Virus record (IMG/VR): IMGVR_UViG_3300028558_000028
Span: 1 to 64,000 of that record
Source of the DNA: a virus
DNA: 64,000 bases
Direction: 5' to 3' (one strand)
In this document: positions 1 to 8,108 of the stretch, piece by piece
Layout: every line of letters begins with the position of its first letter
Numbering within the stretch: the first letter of the stretch is position 1
Position numbers and translations under genes: made by a program
Notes under the pieces: generated by a model
Told to the model about the DNA's origin: nothing
Databases searched by the model: none
The model's input: only the letters and a program-made list of their open reading frames with translations

Positions 1-185
1 TACGCCGCCGCCTACGCCGCCGCCTACGCCGCCGCCTACGCCGCCGCCTACGCCGCCTACGCCGCCTACGCCGCCGACGACGCCCGCGCCGCCGCCTACG
101 CCGCCGACGCCGCCGACGACGCCCGCGCCGCCGCCTACGCCGCCGCCAACGCCGCCGCCTACGCCGCCTACGCCGCCGCCGCCGA
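1..185 (+). repeat. GCC/TAC trinucleotide-rich low-complexity tract
   Basis: Degenerate tandem units of TACGCCGCC and TACGCCGCCGCC, with GACGAC interruptions, fill the first 185 bases. All units are multiples of 3, so changes in copy number would keep the reading frame of the overlapping gene. Confidence 0.85.
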
Positions 186-273
186 CGCCCACAATCATTG
201 GCGACGCCATCTAGGGGCTCTGGCTGCAGCCATCGCCTTGACGGAGCCAGCGGCTAGCGGATTGGAGATCTGA
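1..273 (+). CDS. Ala-rich Tyr-Ala-Ala repeat protein, 5' truncated by window edge
   Basis: Frame 1 is open from the first base to a TGA at 271-273. The first 60 or so residues are almost only Ala with regularly spaced Tyr and Asp, in units such as YAAA, YAA and DDARAAA. The last 30 residues are of normal composition and include HNHWRRHLG. The start lies upstream of the window. Ala-rich periodic proteins of this look occur in tailed phages, usually without known function; I infer a helical, possibly coiled, protein. It is followed after 3 bases by the next gene in the same direction. Confidence 0.6.
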   Translation, partial: YAAAYAAAYAAAYAAAYAAYAAYAADDARAAAYAADAADDARAAAYAAANAAAYAAYAAAADAHNHWRRHLGALAAAIALTEPAASGLEI

Positions 274-276
274 CCC

Positions 277-1077
277 ATGTTCAGCTTCCGCCATCCCCGC
301 TCACGCCGCACGCACCTGACGCGGCTGATGCCAGAGGCGCAGACCGAGCGCGTCGGCGCCGAAGCCAAGGCCTTTAACGAGGCCTGCGTCTCGCACGACT
401 TCACCGACGGCGTCGAGCGCGGCGAGGTGCGCCAGCGCGGCGAGCCAGCGCCCGAGGCGCCCCGCGCGCAGCCAGGATCGCCGCAGCTCAACAACGATGC
501 GCTGGCGATCCGGATGGCGAAGGCGCTGCAGGGCGAGCCGCGGGACATCCTCGGATTGCAGCTCCGGCGGTGGGCCGTCTACCGGAAGCCGAACACGGTC
601 GATCCGGAACTGCCAAACGATGTTCTGGTGGCGACCGTTCGTGGCCTCGAGGAAATCCTCGACGCCGACGCGGTTCGGCTGGAGCGGGTGCGCCGCGGCG
701 AGCTTGCGATTGTCGACGCTGTCGCGCAGATGCAGCAGCGCGCGCCGGTATCGGTAGATACCTCGATCGACAAGGGCGCTACGCGGATCATCCGCGAGCC
801 GTGGCGCCTCGACCGCCTGCCCCTCTGGCTATGGACCGACCGGCTTGCCAATTGGCCGTTGGACAGGCTCCGCGACTGGCTTGCGGGCCAGCTTCTCCAT
901 GCCGAACGGTTTCAGCGCGAGTCTCCGGAGCGGGCCGACATGTGCGGCAACGGAAGCCGCATCATGGCGATCAAGCAGGCGCAGCGCGCGCTGGCGATTG
1001 CGGAGCGGGCCGGCGGATGGGCCGCGGCGCGGGCTGAGCTGGAGCGGCGCGAATCGCCTGTGATTGCTGCGGAGTAG
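277..1077 (+). CDS. Phage early-region protein of unknown function, 266 aa
   Basis: ATG start 3 bases after the previous stop. The N-terminal 70 residues are polar and probably disordered (Arg, Pro and Ala rich). The middle is predicted helical. A C-terminal segment is Trp-rich (PLWLWTDRLANWPLDRL) and followed by an Ala/Arg-rich helix. I recognise no catalytic motif. It is the second gene of the tightly packed plus-strand early run, so a role in early infection is the only inference. Confidence 0.6.
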   Translation: MFSFRHPRSRRTHLTRLMPEAQTERVGAEAKAFNEACVSHDFTDGVERGEVRQRGEPAPEAPRAQPGSPQLNNDALAIRMAKALQGEPRDILGLQLRRWAVYRKPNTVDPELPNDVLVATVRGLEEILDADAVRLERVRRGELAIVDAVAQMQQRAPVSVDTSIDKGATRIIREPWRLDRLPLWLWTDRLANWPLDRLRDWLAGQLLHAERFQRESPERADMCGNGSRIMAIKQAQRALAIAERAGGWAAARAELERRESPVIAAE

Positions 1078-1082
1078 AGACG

Positions 1083-1586
1083 ATGGGACTCGACATCACA
1101 GCGTATACGAAGCTCACACTCGTTACGCACTTGCAAGCCGACCTTGCTGGCAAGATTGCTGAGTATATCGACAGAGAAATGGCGTTGCTCATCACAGAAA
1201 CGAGCGTCAACAGCCATTTTCCCGGCCGAGAAGCCGGCATCGATGTTAACGCGCTATATTGGTTCCCATATAAAAGCGCATTCCGATTCCGAGCTGGCGC
1301 TTATAGCAGGTATGGTGAATGGCGCCGCGGCCTCGCCGGCATGGTAGGATACGCTGGATCCTATAGACAAGAGCCAAACCCTGGGCCGTTTATGGAGCTG
1401 ATATACTTCTCTGACTGCGAGGGAATCATCGGGCCGGCTGTATCGTCGAAGCTCGCGCGCGATTTCGAAGACAACTTGGAAAGAGCCAAGGTATTCTCGC
1501 CATCGGATCAGTGGATCGATTGCTACAATAACTGGCGCAAGGCTTTCAACTTGGCTGCCGATAACGGCGTCGTCGAGTTCCATTGA
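1083..1586 (+). CDS. Conserved phage-type hypothetical protein, 167 aa
   Basis: Begins MGLDITAYTK, an N-terminus I associate with a family of phage hypothetical proteins. It is rich in aromatic residues and soluble-looking, with no membrane segment. Base composition is visibly less GC-rich than the flanking genes (ATA and TAT codons are common), which hints at separate acquisition. No function assigned. Confidence 0.65.
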   Translation: MGLDITAYTKLTLVTHLQADLAGKIAEYIDREMALLITETSVNSHFPGREAGIDVNALYWFPYKSAFRFRAGAYSRYGEWRRGLAGMVGYAGSYRQEPNPGPFMELIYFSDCEGIIGPAVSSKLARDFEDNLERAKVFSPSDQWIDCYNNWRKAFNLAADNGVVEFH

Positions 1587-1600
1587 ATCTGGAGCGCCCC

Positions 1601-1681
1601 ATGAAGGCCATCACTCTCTACGAGACCCGCGACGGCGAGCGCTTCGAGACCGAGGCGCCGAACGGCAGGAGTGAGCGATGA
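1601..1681 (+). CDS. Tiny ORF, 26 aa, translationally coupled to the next gene
   Basis: ATG at 1601 preceded by GGAG; the stop overlaps the next start as ATGA. The peptide begins MKAITLYETRDGERF, which looks like the N-terminus of a longer phage protein cut short. It may be a remnant or a leader whose translation couples to the downstream gene. Confidence 0.4.
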   Translation: MKAITLYETRDGERFETEAPNGRSER

Positions 1682-2781
1682 ACGGCGATGCGCAGTGGGC
1701 TTGGTGGCAGAACGCGGTCGCCGGCAATCGCGGTGAACTGACCCGCGGCAATCCGAAGTCGGGATTCTACCGGGATCGCAGGCATCGCGCCATCGCAATC
1801 TGGCGTGAGGCGGACGGCACTCTGCAGTGCACGGTCACGGTCATCGGCAAGCGCCCATTCCAGGTCGTCCATGATGACGAAATCGATGCTCTGTTCGGAG
1901 AGTGCTGCCAGTTCCCCGTCCCTCATGCGATCTATGAGGATGTTGCCGCGCACGGCAAGCCGTGGCCGCCAGAATACTTGGTCGAATTGACGATCAAGGA
2001 GACGATGGCGGCCGGGCCGGGTCGGGCCGAAGCACTCCAGGCGAAGCGCGAGCGCATCGCAGCGGCTGCAATCCGAGAGCCCGACGCTGCGGAGAACGAG
2101 CGAGCCGTCCTTGGCGGCAATAACCCGCCAGAGCCGATGGCGCCTGATCTCGACTTGGCCGATCGCGTGTCCAAGCTCGAGAAGCAGGTCACCGATTGGC
2201 TTGCCTCAATCGGCGGCGCGCCTCGGACCCAGACAGAGGGTGATATCGTAGCAAATTACAAGGCCAAGTTCCTGGAATTCGAGAACGAGGCCAAGGAGAA
2301 GCACAAGGCGGAGAAAGAGCCGCACCTCGAAGCCGGACGCGCCGTTGACCGGAAGTGGTTTCCGATCCGCGACGATGCAGAGGCGCTGAAGAAGCAGTTT
2401 GATGGCATCGTGCAGACCTGGGGTCGTGCCGAACAGGCGCGCCTCGACGATCTGGCACGCATCGAGACCGAGCGTCGGCGTCAGGCCGCGGCCGCGGAGG
2501 CAGCGCACAACCCCACGGCGCCCGCGCCGGTTGTCGCGCCCGTCACAGCCCCCAAGGTTACGCTTGGCACTACGGGCCGCGCGCAGGCCGTCCGGACGAC
2601 GGCGCCGATCTACGTCATCACCGATCTGGGGAAGGTTGCGGCACACCTCGCCGGCCTCGGACCGGGCGGCAAGAACGCGGTGTTCTGGGATGCCTGCCAG
2701 CGGCGCGTCAATGAACTCTGCAAGGCTGGCGCGACCGTCCCAGGCGTGAACGAGCCTCGCGCCGAGTCCTCAGCCGCCTAG
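1678..2781 (+). CDS. Phage early protein, 367 aa, unknown function
   Basis: Starts at an ATGA overlap with the 26-aa ORF. An N-terminal globular part contains several Trp residues. A charged helical part (about residues 100-280) carries GGNNPPEP near residue 142, a motif I have seen in alphaproteobacterial phage proteins encoded near recombination genes. An Ala/Pro linker and a small C-terminal domain follow. It lies directly before recT, so a supporting role in recombination or replication is possible but unproven. Confidence 0.6.
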   Translation: MNGDAQWAWWQNAVAGNRGELTRGNPKSGFYRDRRHRAIAIWREADGTLQCTVTVIGKRPFQVVHDDEIDALFGECCQFPVPHAIYEDVAAHGKPWPPEYLVELTIKETMAAGPGRAEALQAKRERIAAAAIREPDAAENERAVLGGNNPPEPMAPDLDLADRVSKLEKQVTDWLASIGGAPRTQTEGDIVANYKAKFLEFENEAKEKHKAEKEPHLEAGRAVDRKWFPIRDDAEALKKQFDGIVQTWGRAEQARLDDLARIETERRRQAAAAEAAHNPTAPAPVVAPVTAPKVTLGTTGRAQAVRTTAPIYVITDLGKVAAHLAGLGPGGKNAVFWDACQRRVNELCKAGATVPGVNEPRAESSAA

Positions 2782-2791
2782 GAGAAGACCA

Positions 2792-3667
2792 ATGAACGAG
2801 GTTGTTCCGATCGCCGAGGCCCGACCAAACATTGCGGCCGGCGGCCGCGTGGCCGCAATCGTTCCGCAGAGCATGGACGAAGCCTACCGCTTGGCCAAGG
2901 CTGTCTGCCTCGCCGGCATGGCCCCAAAGGGCATGGACAGGCCCGAGAGCTGCATGATCGCGATCATGCATGGCATGGAGATCGGCCTTACGCCACTCAC
3001 GGCCCTACAGCGCATCGCTGTCGTGAACGGGCGCCCAACGATCTGGGGCGACGGGGCGATGAGCCTGGTCCGCGGATCGGGTGCTTGCGAATGGATCAAG
3101 GAGTCGATCGCTGGCGACGGCGAGAAGATGATCGCGACTTGCGAGGCGAAGCGGCGCGGCGAGCCAACCTCGATCTCACGCACGTTCTCGGTCGCCGATG
3201 CGAAGCAGGCCGGCCTATGGGGCAAATCCGGGCCGTGGACGCAATACGCAAAGCGGATGCTGCAAATGCGCGCACGAGCTTTTTGCTTGCGCGATGGGTT
3301 CGCGGATGTGCTCGGCGGCCTCTATCTGCGCGAGGAGATCGAGGAGGAGCATGGCACGCGTCCGACGCCGCCCACGCCGCCCACGGTAGAGCGTAGCCAG
3401 ACGGTCGCGGCATTGGCTGCTCCTGTCCCTCCCAAGCCGCCACTGCCGCCTATCCCGCCAAGGCCTGCAGCCCCGGTAGAAGAGCCCTTCGACCCAGAGG
3501 CGCTCCGCATGCGCTTCGAGACTGCGGCGAAGGCGGCCACCGACATCGACGCGCTGAATAATGCCTGGGACCAGATCGTGCGGTCGCACGAAGCGGATAT
3601 CTTCCCGCCCGACTTGGAAGACCTGGTTGGGCTGTTCCGGCGCCGCGAAAACGAGCTGGAGCCGTAG
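2792..3667 (+). CDS. recT: RecT-family single-strand DNA annealing protein
   Basis: The 291-aa protein carries the RecT core: a region reading LTPLTALQRIAVVNGRPTIW, then GLWGKSGPWTQYAKRMLQMR and ARAFCLRDGFADVLGGLY, typical of the phage RecT/Redbeta-type annealing family. The N-terminal two thirds is the conserved core. A Pro-rich linker (about residues 190-235, PPTPPT and PPLPPIPPRP) leads to a helical tail. The family anneals complementary single strands during phage recombination, normally with an exonuclease. No exonuclease is recognisable next to it. A GGAG-type ribosome site precedes the ATG. Confidence 0.85.
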   Translation: MNEVVPIAEARPNIAAGGRVAAIVPQSMDEAYRLAKAVCLAGMAPKGMDRPESCMIAIMHGMEIGLTPLTALQRIAVVNGRPTIWGDGAMSLVRGSGACEWIKESIAGDGEKMIATCEAKRRGEPTSISRTFSVADAKQAGLWGKSGPWTQYAKRMLQMRARAFCLRDGFADVLGGLYLREEIEEEHGTRPTPPTPPTVERSQTVAALAAPVPPKPPLPPIPPRPAAPVEEPFDPEALRMRFETAAKAATDIDALNNAWDQIVRSHEADIFPPDLEDLVGLFRRRENELEP

Positions 3668-3669
3668 CC

Positions 3670-4146
3670 ATGGCCGACCTTGAAGGTCGTTGCTTCGTGC
3701 GCCGCGGCCGCACCCTCGTTCCGCGCGACTCCGCGGCGGATGATCTGCTCGACACGATCGGTGACGGCAAGGAGGTCATCCTCATCGTCCGGAAGGCGCG
3801 CTCGCCGGGCCACCACAGATGGTTCTTCAAGCTGCTCCGCACTGTCGTCCAGAACTCGGACGACTTCAACGATGAGGAAGAGCTTCTCGACGCCGTGAAG
3901 CACGCGACCGGCCACGTCGAGCGCCGAATGATGCTCGACGGATCGGCATACATCGCGCCGCGGTCCATCAACTTCGCGGGGATGGACGAGCTGAAGTTCC
4001 GTCGCTTCGTCGATCGCGCGCTGTTCGTGCTGAGCCGAGCGCTCGGGTTCGATCCGGTGGAGCTGATGCGCGAGGTCGACGCCGAGCAGAAGGCCATCGG
4101 CGTGAAGCCCGACGATCTCGCCGAGGCCGGACGGAGGGCGGCATAG
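3670..4146 (+). CDS. DUF1367-type phage protein
   Basis: 158 aa with the DUF1367 features HHRWFFKLLR near residue 46 and SINFAGMDELKFRRF near residue 100. The family is found in early regions of lambdoid and related phages next to recombination or Nin-type genes; its biochemical activity is not established as far as I know. It begins 2 bases after recT, so the two are probably co-translated. Confidence 0.7.
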   Translation: MADLEGRCFVRRGRTLVPRDSAADDLLDTIGDGKEVILIVRKARSPGHHRWFFKLLRTVVQNSDDFNDEEELLDAVKHATGHVERRMMLDGSAYIAPRSINFAGMDELKFRRFVDRALFVLSRALGFDPVELMREVDAEQKAIGVKPDDLAEAGRRAA

Positions 4147-4632
4147 ATGGCACGCTCGCTCACCGCAGAACGAATCGCCCAAGGGCTCTGCCCGCGATGC
4201 GGCACGGAAGCCGCGCCCTATAGGCTGTGCTCGAAGCATCGTGCTGAAGGCATGATCGGCCGGATCTGCGAACGAGCGTCCCGCGCCGGTGGATTCAAGA
4301 AGGAAAAGAGGGGCAACCGCATCTACTGGTCCCTGGGCAACAGGGCCGCCTTGGATAGCATCAAATGGAGCCCCGATGTTGGCCTCGACGACAAGCGTCG
4401 TCGACCCCGGCTTGGCGGCATCCCGGTCGACGTGGAGAAGCAGCTTGTCGCGATCCTCACGGAGGCCGGCCGCCCTCTCGGAATAGAGGAGATCATCTCG
4501 GCGTGGGGAAAGCTTCGGGAGCGACGGACGGGATCAATCGCATCGAATCTGGCGGCCATCATCACAGCGCAGCAGCGGCGCGCGTCCCGTAACGCAAAGA
4601 GGGCCGCTCAGCATCGAGGTGCTGAGCCATGA
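4147..4632 (+). CDS. Hypothetical protein with a Cys-pair zinc-ribbon-like N-terminus
   Basis: 161 aa, start directly abutting the previous TAG. Near the N-terminus, GLCPRCGTEAAPYRLCSKH shows C-x2-C spaced from C-x2-H, compatible with a small zinc-binding knuckle. The rest is basic, with a helical segment near residue 100 (QLVAILTEAGRPLGIEE) that resembles a winged-helix type fold, which suggests nucleic-acid binding by inference only. Confidence 0.6.
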   Translation: MARSLTAERIAQGLCPRCGTEAAPYRLCSKHRAEGMIGRICERASRAGGFKKEKRGNRIYWSLGNRAALDSIKWSPDVGLDDKRRRPRLGGIPVDVEKQLVAILTEAGRPLGIEEIISAWGKLRERRTGSIASNLAAIITAQQRRASRNAKRAAQHRGAEP

Positions 4633-4997
4633 ACAAACGCCGCGAATTCCCACGATCGGTCAAGGTCGCTGTGATCAAGCGCGCCACGCGTGCCGGCGTA
4701 GTCTTGTGCGAGAAGTGCGGCGCCATCGCGAAGCGGTTCGAGATCGACCACATCAACCCGGACGGCCTTACGGGTGATCCTGTAATCGAGAATGCACAAT
4801 TGATCTGCGAAGCCTGCTTTGCGGAGAAGAACGCGGCCGACGCCGAGCGCATCGCTAGAGCCAAGCGCCAGGAAGCCGCTCACCTCGGCGCCAAGGCCCC
4901 GCCGAAGCAGCCGATCCGATCCGCTGGGTTCCCGAAGAAGCCCAAGCGCCAGCCTCGCCCGGCCCTGCCGCCGCGCTCGCTGTTCGAGAGGATTTGA
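4629..4997 (+). CDS. HNH-type endonuclease-like protein
   Basis: ATGA overlap with the preceding gene. The 122-aa protein has a CEKC pair, then IDHINPDG (the DH of the HNH motif), and later an Asn followed by LICEAC, so both zinc-binding Cys pairs and the His-Asn core are present. HNH proteins in phage early regions nick or cut DNA. The last 40 residues are Pro/Lys/Arg-rich and probably a flexible DNA-binding tail. Confidence 0.7.
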   Translation: MNKRREFPRSVKVAVIKRATRAGVVLCEKCGAIAKRFEIDHINPDGLTGDPVIENAQLICEACFAEKNAADAERIARAKRQEAAHLGAKAPPKQPIRSAGFPKKPKRQPRPALPPRSLFERI

Positions 4998-5000
4998 GCC

Positions 5001-6041
5001 ATGACCCCCGACGAACGCCGCTTTTTGTTGGACGCACTCGAGCAGAGCCGGTTGAGCTTTGGTTCGTTGTCTCACCGCGACGAAGATGAACTTCTCCGCA
5101 GCTTCCGTCGGGACCTGGACGCAGAGGCGGCGCCGGATGCTGTCGAGGCGGCGGCAAAAGCATTCTGCATTTCGATAGGGATAGAGCCGGATAGCAAGAA
5201 TCTATTCGACTGCCAAAAGGGCTGGATTGAGCGCTGGCATCAGTTCGAGCCACACATCGCTGCCGCCCTCACCGCCGGCGGCATCAAGGTCGCGGCGGAT
5301 GCGGAGCGCCCTACGTCCGGTGTCTTCGACTATGCGGCGATCGAGCAAGAGGCTCGCATGCGTCACGATCAAGCAACGAAGAGCACCGCGGCAGCAATCA
5401 CGCCAGACATGCGCACGCTGGAATATTGGACGGCCCGGGCGGCGGACGCCAATGCCGCATCCGTCGCCGAATCCCGCCTCAAGGAAGTCGAGGCTGAGAG
5501 GGACAGTTGGAAGGATCGGGCTAATACATTCGAGCGTGAGTCAAAACGTTGGGCTATGCAAAGCGTCATTGATGTTCAATCCGCCGAGCGCGCGCTTGCC
5601 GAGGCCGCGGCGATAGAGCGAGAGGCGTGCGCGAAGATTTTCGATGATGAAGTCGCCAAGCTCGAAAAGCAGATTGAAGACAACATAGCATATTCGCGTC
5701 GCTCGAAGGGCCATGATGATCTTTGGTGCGCCTCGAATGAGTTGTGCCGCTCGGCAATATACAGAGCAAAAGAGGCCGCAAGAACCATCCGCGTGCGCCA
5801 GTCCGCGCCGGCCGGTGACGGATGGTCATCGATAGATTCCGCACCGCGAGACGGGACACGCATTCTTGCCGTTTCCTTGCACAATCGGCGCATCGTTATC
5901 GTGGAGTGGAGCGCGAGCGCCGCACTTTGGTGTGAGGGATCGGCCTGGAATAGTACCGGATACGGCACTGGTGATTTGGCGGAATGGCGCCAGCTTCCCG
6001 CGCCGTCCCTCCCGCAAGCAGGGGAGCGGAAGGATGGGTGA
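5001..6041 (+). CDS. Coiled-coil phage protein with DUF551-like C-terminus
   Basis: 346 aa. The central part (about residues 120-250) is Glu/Lys/Ala-rich and probably coiled coil. The last 70 residues carry GWSSIDSAPRDGTRILAVS and later GDLAEWRQLP, the pattern of the DUF551 family of small phage proteins. DUF551 function is unknown. The stop overlaps the following start by 8 bases (ATGGGTGA), a coupling seen again at the next junction. Confidence 0.65.
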   Translation: MTPDERRFLLDALEQSRLSFGSLSHRDEDELLRSFRRDLDAEAAPDAVEAAAKAFCISIGIEPDSKNLFDCQKGWIERWHQFEPHIAAALTAGGIKVAADAERPTSGVFDYAAIEQEARMRHDQATKSTAAAITPDMRTLEYWTARAADANAASVAESRLKEVEAERDSWKDRANTFERESKRWAMQSVIDVQSAERALAEAAAIEREACAKIFDDEVAKLEKQIEDNIAYSRRSKGHDDLWCASNELCRSAIYRAKEAARTIRVRQSAPAGDGWSSIDSAPRDGTRILAVSLHNRRIVIVEWSASAALWCEGSAWNSTGYGTGDLAEWRQLPAPSLPQAGERKDG

Positions 6042-6651
6042 GCGAGATGACCTCTTCGCCGAAACAGCGCAAGTTGGTGCGGTAAAGCGAGCGGCGGACC
6101 TATCCCCTTGCGGGACCTTCCGGTGGACGCTGACACGCGCATGGGACGGCGGCGGCCGCGTCTGTTTCATCGGGCTTAATCCGTCGACCGCCGACCATCG
6201 CGTGGATGACCCGACCGTCCGACGCTGGAGCCGCTTCGCTCAGGCGTGGGGCTACGGCGAGTTCGTGGCGGTGAACCTCTATCCATTCCGGTCCCCCAGT
6301 CCCGCCGACTGTCGGCGCTGGTCCCAATGGGATGAGAACGGGCCGGATTGGTACGCACGCGACGCGCTGCACGCCGGCCTCGATGTGATCGTGAGGGAGG
6401 CAAAGAATGCCGCTCTTGTTGTCGCGTGCTGGGGCGCTGGAGCCTGGGATGAAGACTGGATAGAGCACGTCGTCGAGAACATCCAGACCGGCGCTGCCCC
6501 ATGGCCGGATATTTACTGCTTCGCGCGATCTCAGGACGGGTCACCGGTGCATCCGATGGCGCGCGGCCGTCACCGGGTTCCTGACGATGCTCAGCCGCAG
6601 CTCTGGCGCGCCGCCCTCGCCGAAGCCGAGAAGGACCGCTCCCATGGCTGA
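6034..6651 (+). CDS. DUF1643-family protein
   Basis: I choose the ATG that overlaps the previous stop. The 205-aa protein contains RVCFIGLNPSTADHRVDDPT and later AVNLYPFRSPSP, hallmark segments of DUF1643, and ends with a region including CFARSQDGSPVHP. DUF1643 proteins are common in phages and bacteria; some authors see a uracil-DNA-glycosylase-like fold, but the activity here is unproven. It sits in the early run next to HNH and RecT genes, consistent with DNA metabolism. Confidence 0.75.
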   Translation: MGERDDLFAETAQVGAVKRAADLSPCGTFRWTLTRAWDGGGRVCFIGLNPSTADHRVDDPTVRRWSRFAQAWGYGEFVAVNLYPFRSPSPADCRRWSQWDENGPDWYARDALHAGLDVIVREAKNAALVVACWGAGAWDEDWIEHVVENIQTGAAPWPDIYCFARSQDGSPVHPMARGRHRVPDDAQPQLWRAALAEAEKDRSHG

Positions 6652-6937
6652 GCGTCTGACAGAGGCAGAGAGGGTCGCGCTACGGGTGCTAGCGGAGGGG
6701 CCTGAGACCGCCTTCAGCATCGGATGCGAGATCATCCTGGCGGAACGCAGCGCCGGGAAGAATCCGAAGGCCGTTGGCGGCTCAGTCGCGGGCAAGCTTC
6801 GGAACCGCCGGCTTGCCGCGCAAGTCTTCGACGAGGGTTTCGACGTCGCCCGCCGCCCGCCCGGCCATCCGGCCCTCGCGCTCATCGGGGCCATGCTCGA
6901 CGGGCTGATCGCGAAGGAGGGGCATCAGCATGGGTGA
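6644..6937 (+). CDS. Small helical protein, possibly winged-helix
   Basis: 97 aa from the ATG overlapping the previous stop (ATGGCTGA). The opening residues, RLTEAERVALRVLAEGPETA, look like a winged-helix type N-terminus. No specific family recognised. Overlaps the next gene by 8 bases in the same pattern. Confidence 0.55.
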   Translation: MAERLTEAERVALRVLAEGPETAFSIGCEIILAERSAGKNPKAVGGSVAGKLRNRRLAAQVFDEGFDVARRPPGHPALALIGAMLDGLIAKEGHQHG

Positions 6938-7178
6938 GATTCCGGTCGACGGTCTCATCGCGATCTGCGCCTTCCGGTATGCGCTCGGTCGGATGACCTA
7001 CGTCGTCGACCATGTGGCCGATTGGCTGATCGCCAATAGGGAGTTGCTATCGGCGCACGACCGCGCCCTGATTGTCAATGAGATCGAAGAAGCGCGCCGG
7101 ATGATGAGGTCCGGGCTTCCTCTCTCTAATCGATGGGTGGTGGTGCTGGAAGCAATGACGCGAGACTCGCCCCCATGA
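6930..7178 (+). CDS. Small helical phage protein, 82 aa
   Basis: Starts at ATGGGTGA, overlapping the preceding stop. The composition is amphipathic helical, with a segment ALGRMTYVVDHVADWLI. I associate this N-terminal pattern with small genes just before exonuclease or regulatory genes in prophages, but cannot assign a function. Confidence 0.55.
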   Translation: MGEIPVDGLIAICAFRYALGRMTYVVDHVADWLIANRELLSAHDRALIVNEIEEARRMMRSGLPLSNRWVVVLEAMTRDSPP

Positions 7179-7231
7179 ACCGCCCCGCGAAGGTCACGCA
7201 GGGGGAGATCGCGGAGGCGAGGGCCGGATGA
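7175..7231 (+). CDS. Tiny overlapping ORF, 18 aa
   Basis: ATG overlaps the previous stop (ATGA), and its own TGA overlaps the next ATG (ATGA). The sequence MNRPAKVTQGEIAEARAG resembles the first helix of small prophage proteins that continue for 60-80 residues; here it stops early. It may be a truncated remnant preserved as a coupling leader. Confidence 0.35.
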   Translation: MNRPAKVTQGEIAEARAG

Positions 7232-7737
7232 CCGTACGCCCCCTCCCCGACCGAGCCAGCATCGGGCCAGACACGCCGCTCAGGCTCGAGGATGCGATCG
7301 CGATCGCGTTCCCCACGGGCGGGCTGACCAAGAATGAAGCTAGGGTCGCGGTCGACGAAGGTCGGCTTGTCGCTTATCGACTTGGGGGCAAGCTGCTAAC
7401 AACTCTCGCCAATGTCGAGGTGATGGAGCGGCGACAGCGGCCGAGGCCGGAAGGCCCAGGAGCATCCAGGTCCCCGATCGGCTTTAGAGGATACATATAC
7501 GTCGTCGGCTTCGCGGACTATGTGAAAATTGGATATACGAAACGTGGTCCCGCCGGACGAATAGGCGCCCTGCAGGGGGCTTGTCCGGTTACCCTTATCC
7601 GCTACGGAATCGTACGCGGAACGCTTGATGATGAGCACCATATTCATCGTAGATTTCATCAGGACCGCCTCCGGGGCGAATGGTTCCGAAAATCGGCTAG
7701 GTTAGATATCTGGATCGAGGCGGGGTGCCCGTTGTGA
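7228..7737 (+). CDS. HTH domain fused to a GIY-YIG/Mug113-type nuclease-like domain
   Basis: 169 aa. Residues 18-70 resemble an excisionase-type DNA-binding fold (GGLTKNEARVAVDEGRLVAY followed by GGKLL). Residues about 88-160 form a Mug113/T5orf172 subgroup GIY-YIG domain: GYIYVVGFADYVKIGYT, GRIGALQ, then EHHIHRRFHQDRLRGEWF. The YIYV/VKIG strands and the ExxxH-R-F segment are visible. The gene sits just upstream of the excisionase-like gene and integrase, so a DNA-processing role near att is an inference. Confidence 0.7.
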   Translation: MTVRPLPDRASIGPDTPLRLEDAIAIAFPTGGLTKNEARVAVDEGRLVAYRLGGKLLTTLANVEVMERRQRPRPEGPGASRSPIGFRGYIYVVGFADYVKIGYTKRGPAGRIGALQGACPVTLIRYGIVRGTLDDEHHIHRRFHQDRLRGEWFRKSARLDIWIEAGCPL

Positions 7738-8108
7738 CCCGCGTCCTCACCATGGACGAGGCTGCTGCCGAGCTCCGCGTCTCGCGCCGGTGGCTGCAGG
7801 ATTTCCTCAAGAGCCTGCCCGCAGACCGCGCTTGGCACTTGCAAGCCGGTCGGAAAAAGCTGTTCGATGCAAGCGATCTCGACCGCCTGAAGGATCAAAT
7901 GCGATGCCGCTCCGTGTCGTCCCCCCACGCGTCGGGAAAAGCCCGAACTACACGATCCGCGGGACGCACCTGGGAGTCCGAGTTAATCGAAGCGCGAAGA
8001 CTAGCGACGGAAGGAAGGCCGAAAAGGTCCGGGCCAAAATCCGCGACGAGATCGAACGTGGAGCCTTTTCCCGTCCGGGCGAGCCGACCTTCGCCGGGGC
8101 GGCCTTGA
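7734..8108 (+). CDS. Excisionase-like HTH protein, overlapping the integrase gene
   Basis: GTG start at a GTGA overlap. The first 55 residues read as a MerR/AlpA-like HTH: RVLTMDEAAAELRVSRRWLQ and later GRKKLFDASDLDRL. The remaining 70 residues are Ser/Arg/Pro-rich, overlap the start of integrase in another frame and probably carry little structure. Small HTH proteins just before int usually act as recombination directionality factors; that is the inference here. Confidence 0.65.
   Translation: MTRVLTMDEAAAELRVSRRWLQDFLKSLPADRAWHLQAGRKKLFDASDLDRLKDQMRCRSVSSPHASGKARTTRSAGRTWESELIEARRLATEGRPKRSGPKSATRSNVEPFPVRASRPSPGRP

Noticed and set aside
1-190. Possible CRISPR array
   Set aside because: Repeats are contiguous trinucleotide units without spacers and lie in an open reading frame.
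4629-4997. HNH gene as a homing endonuclease inside a disrupted gene
   Set aside because: It is a normal coupled member of the early run; no split host gene is visible.
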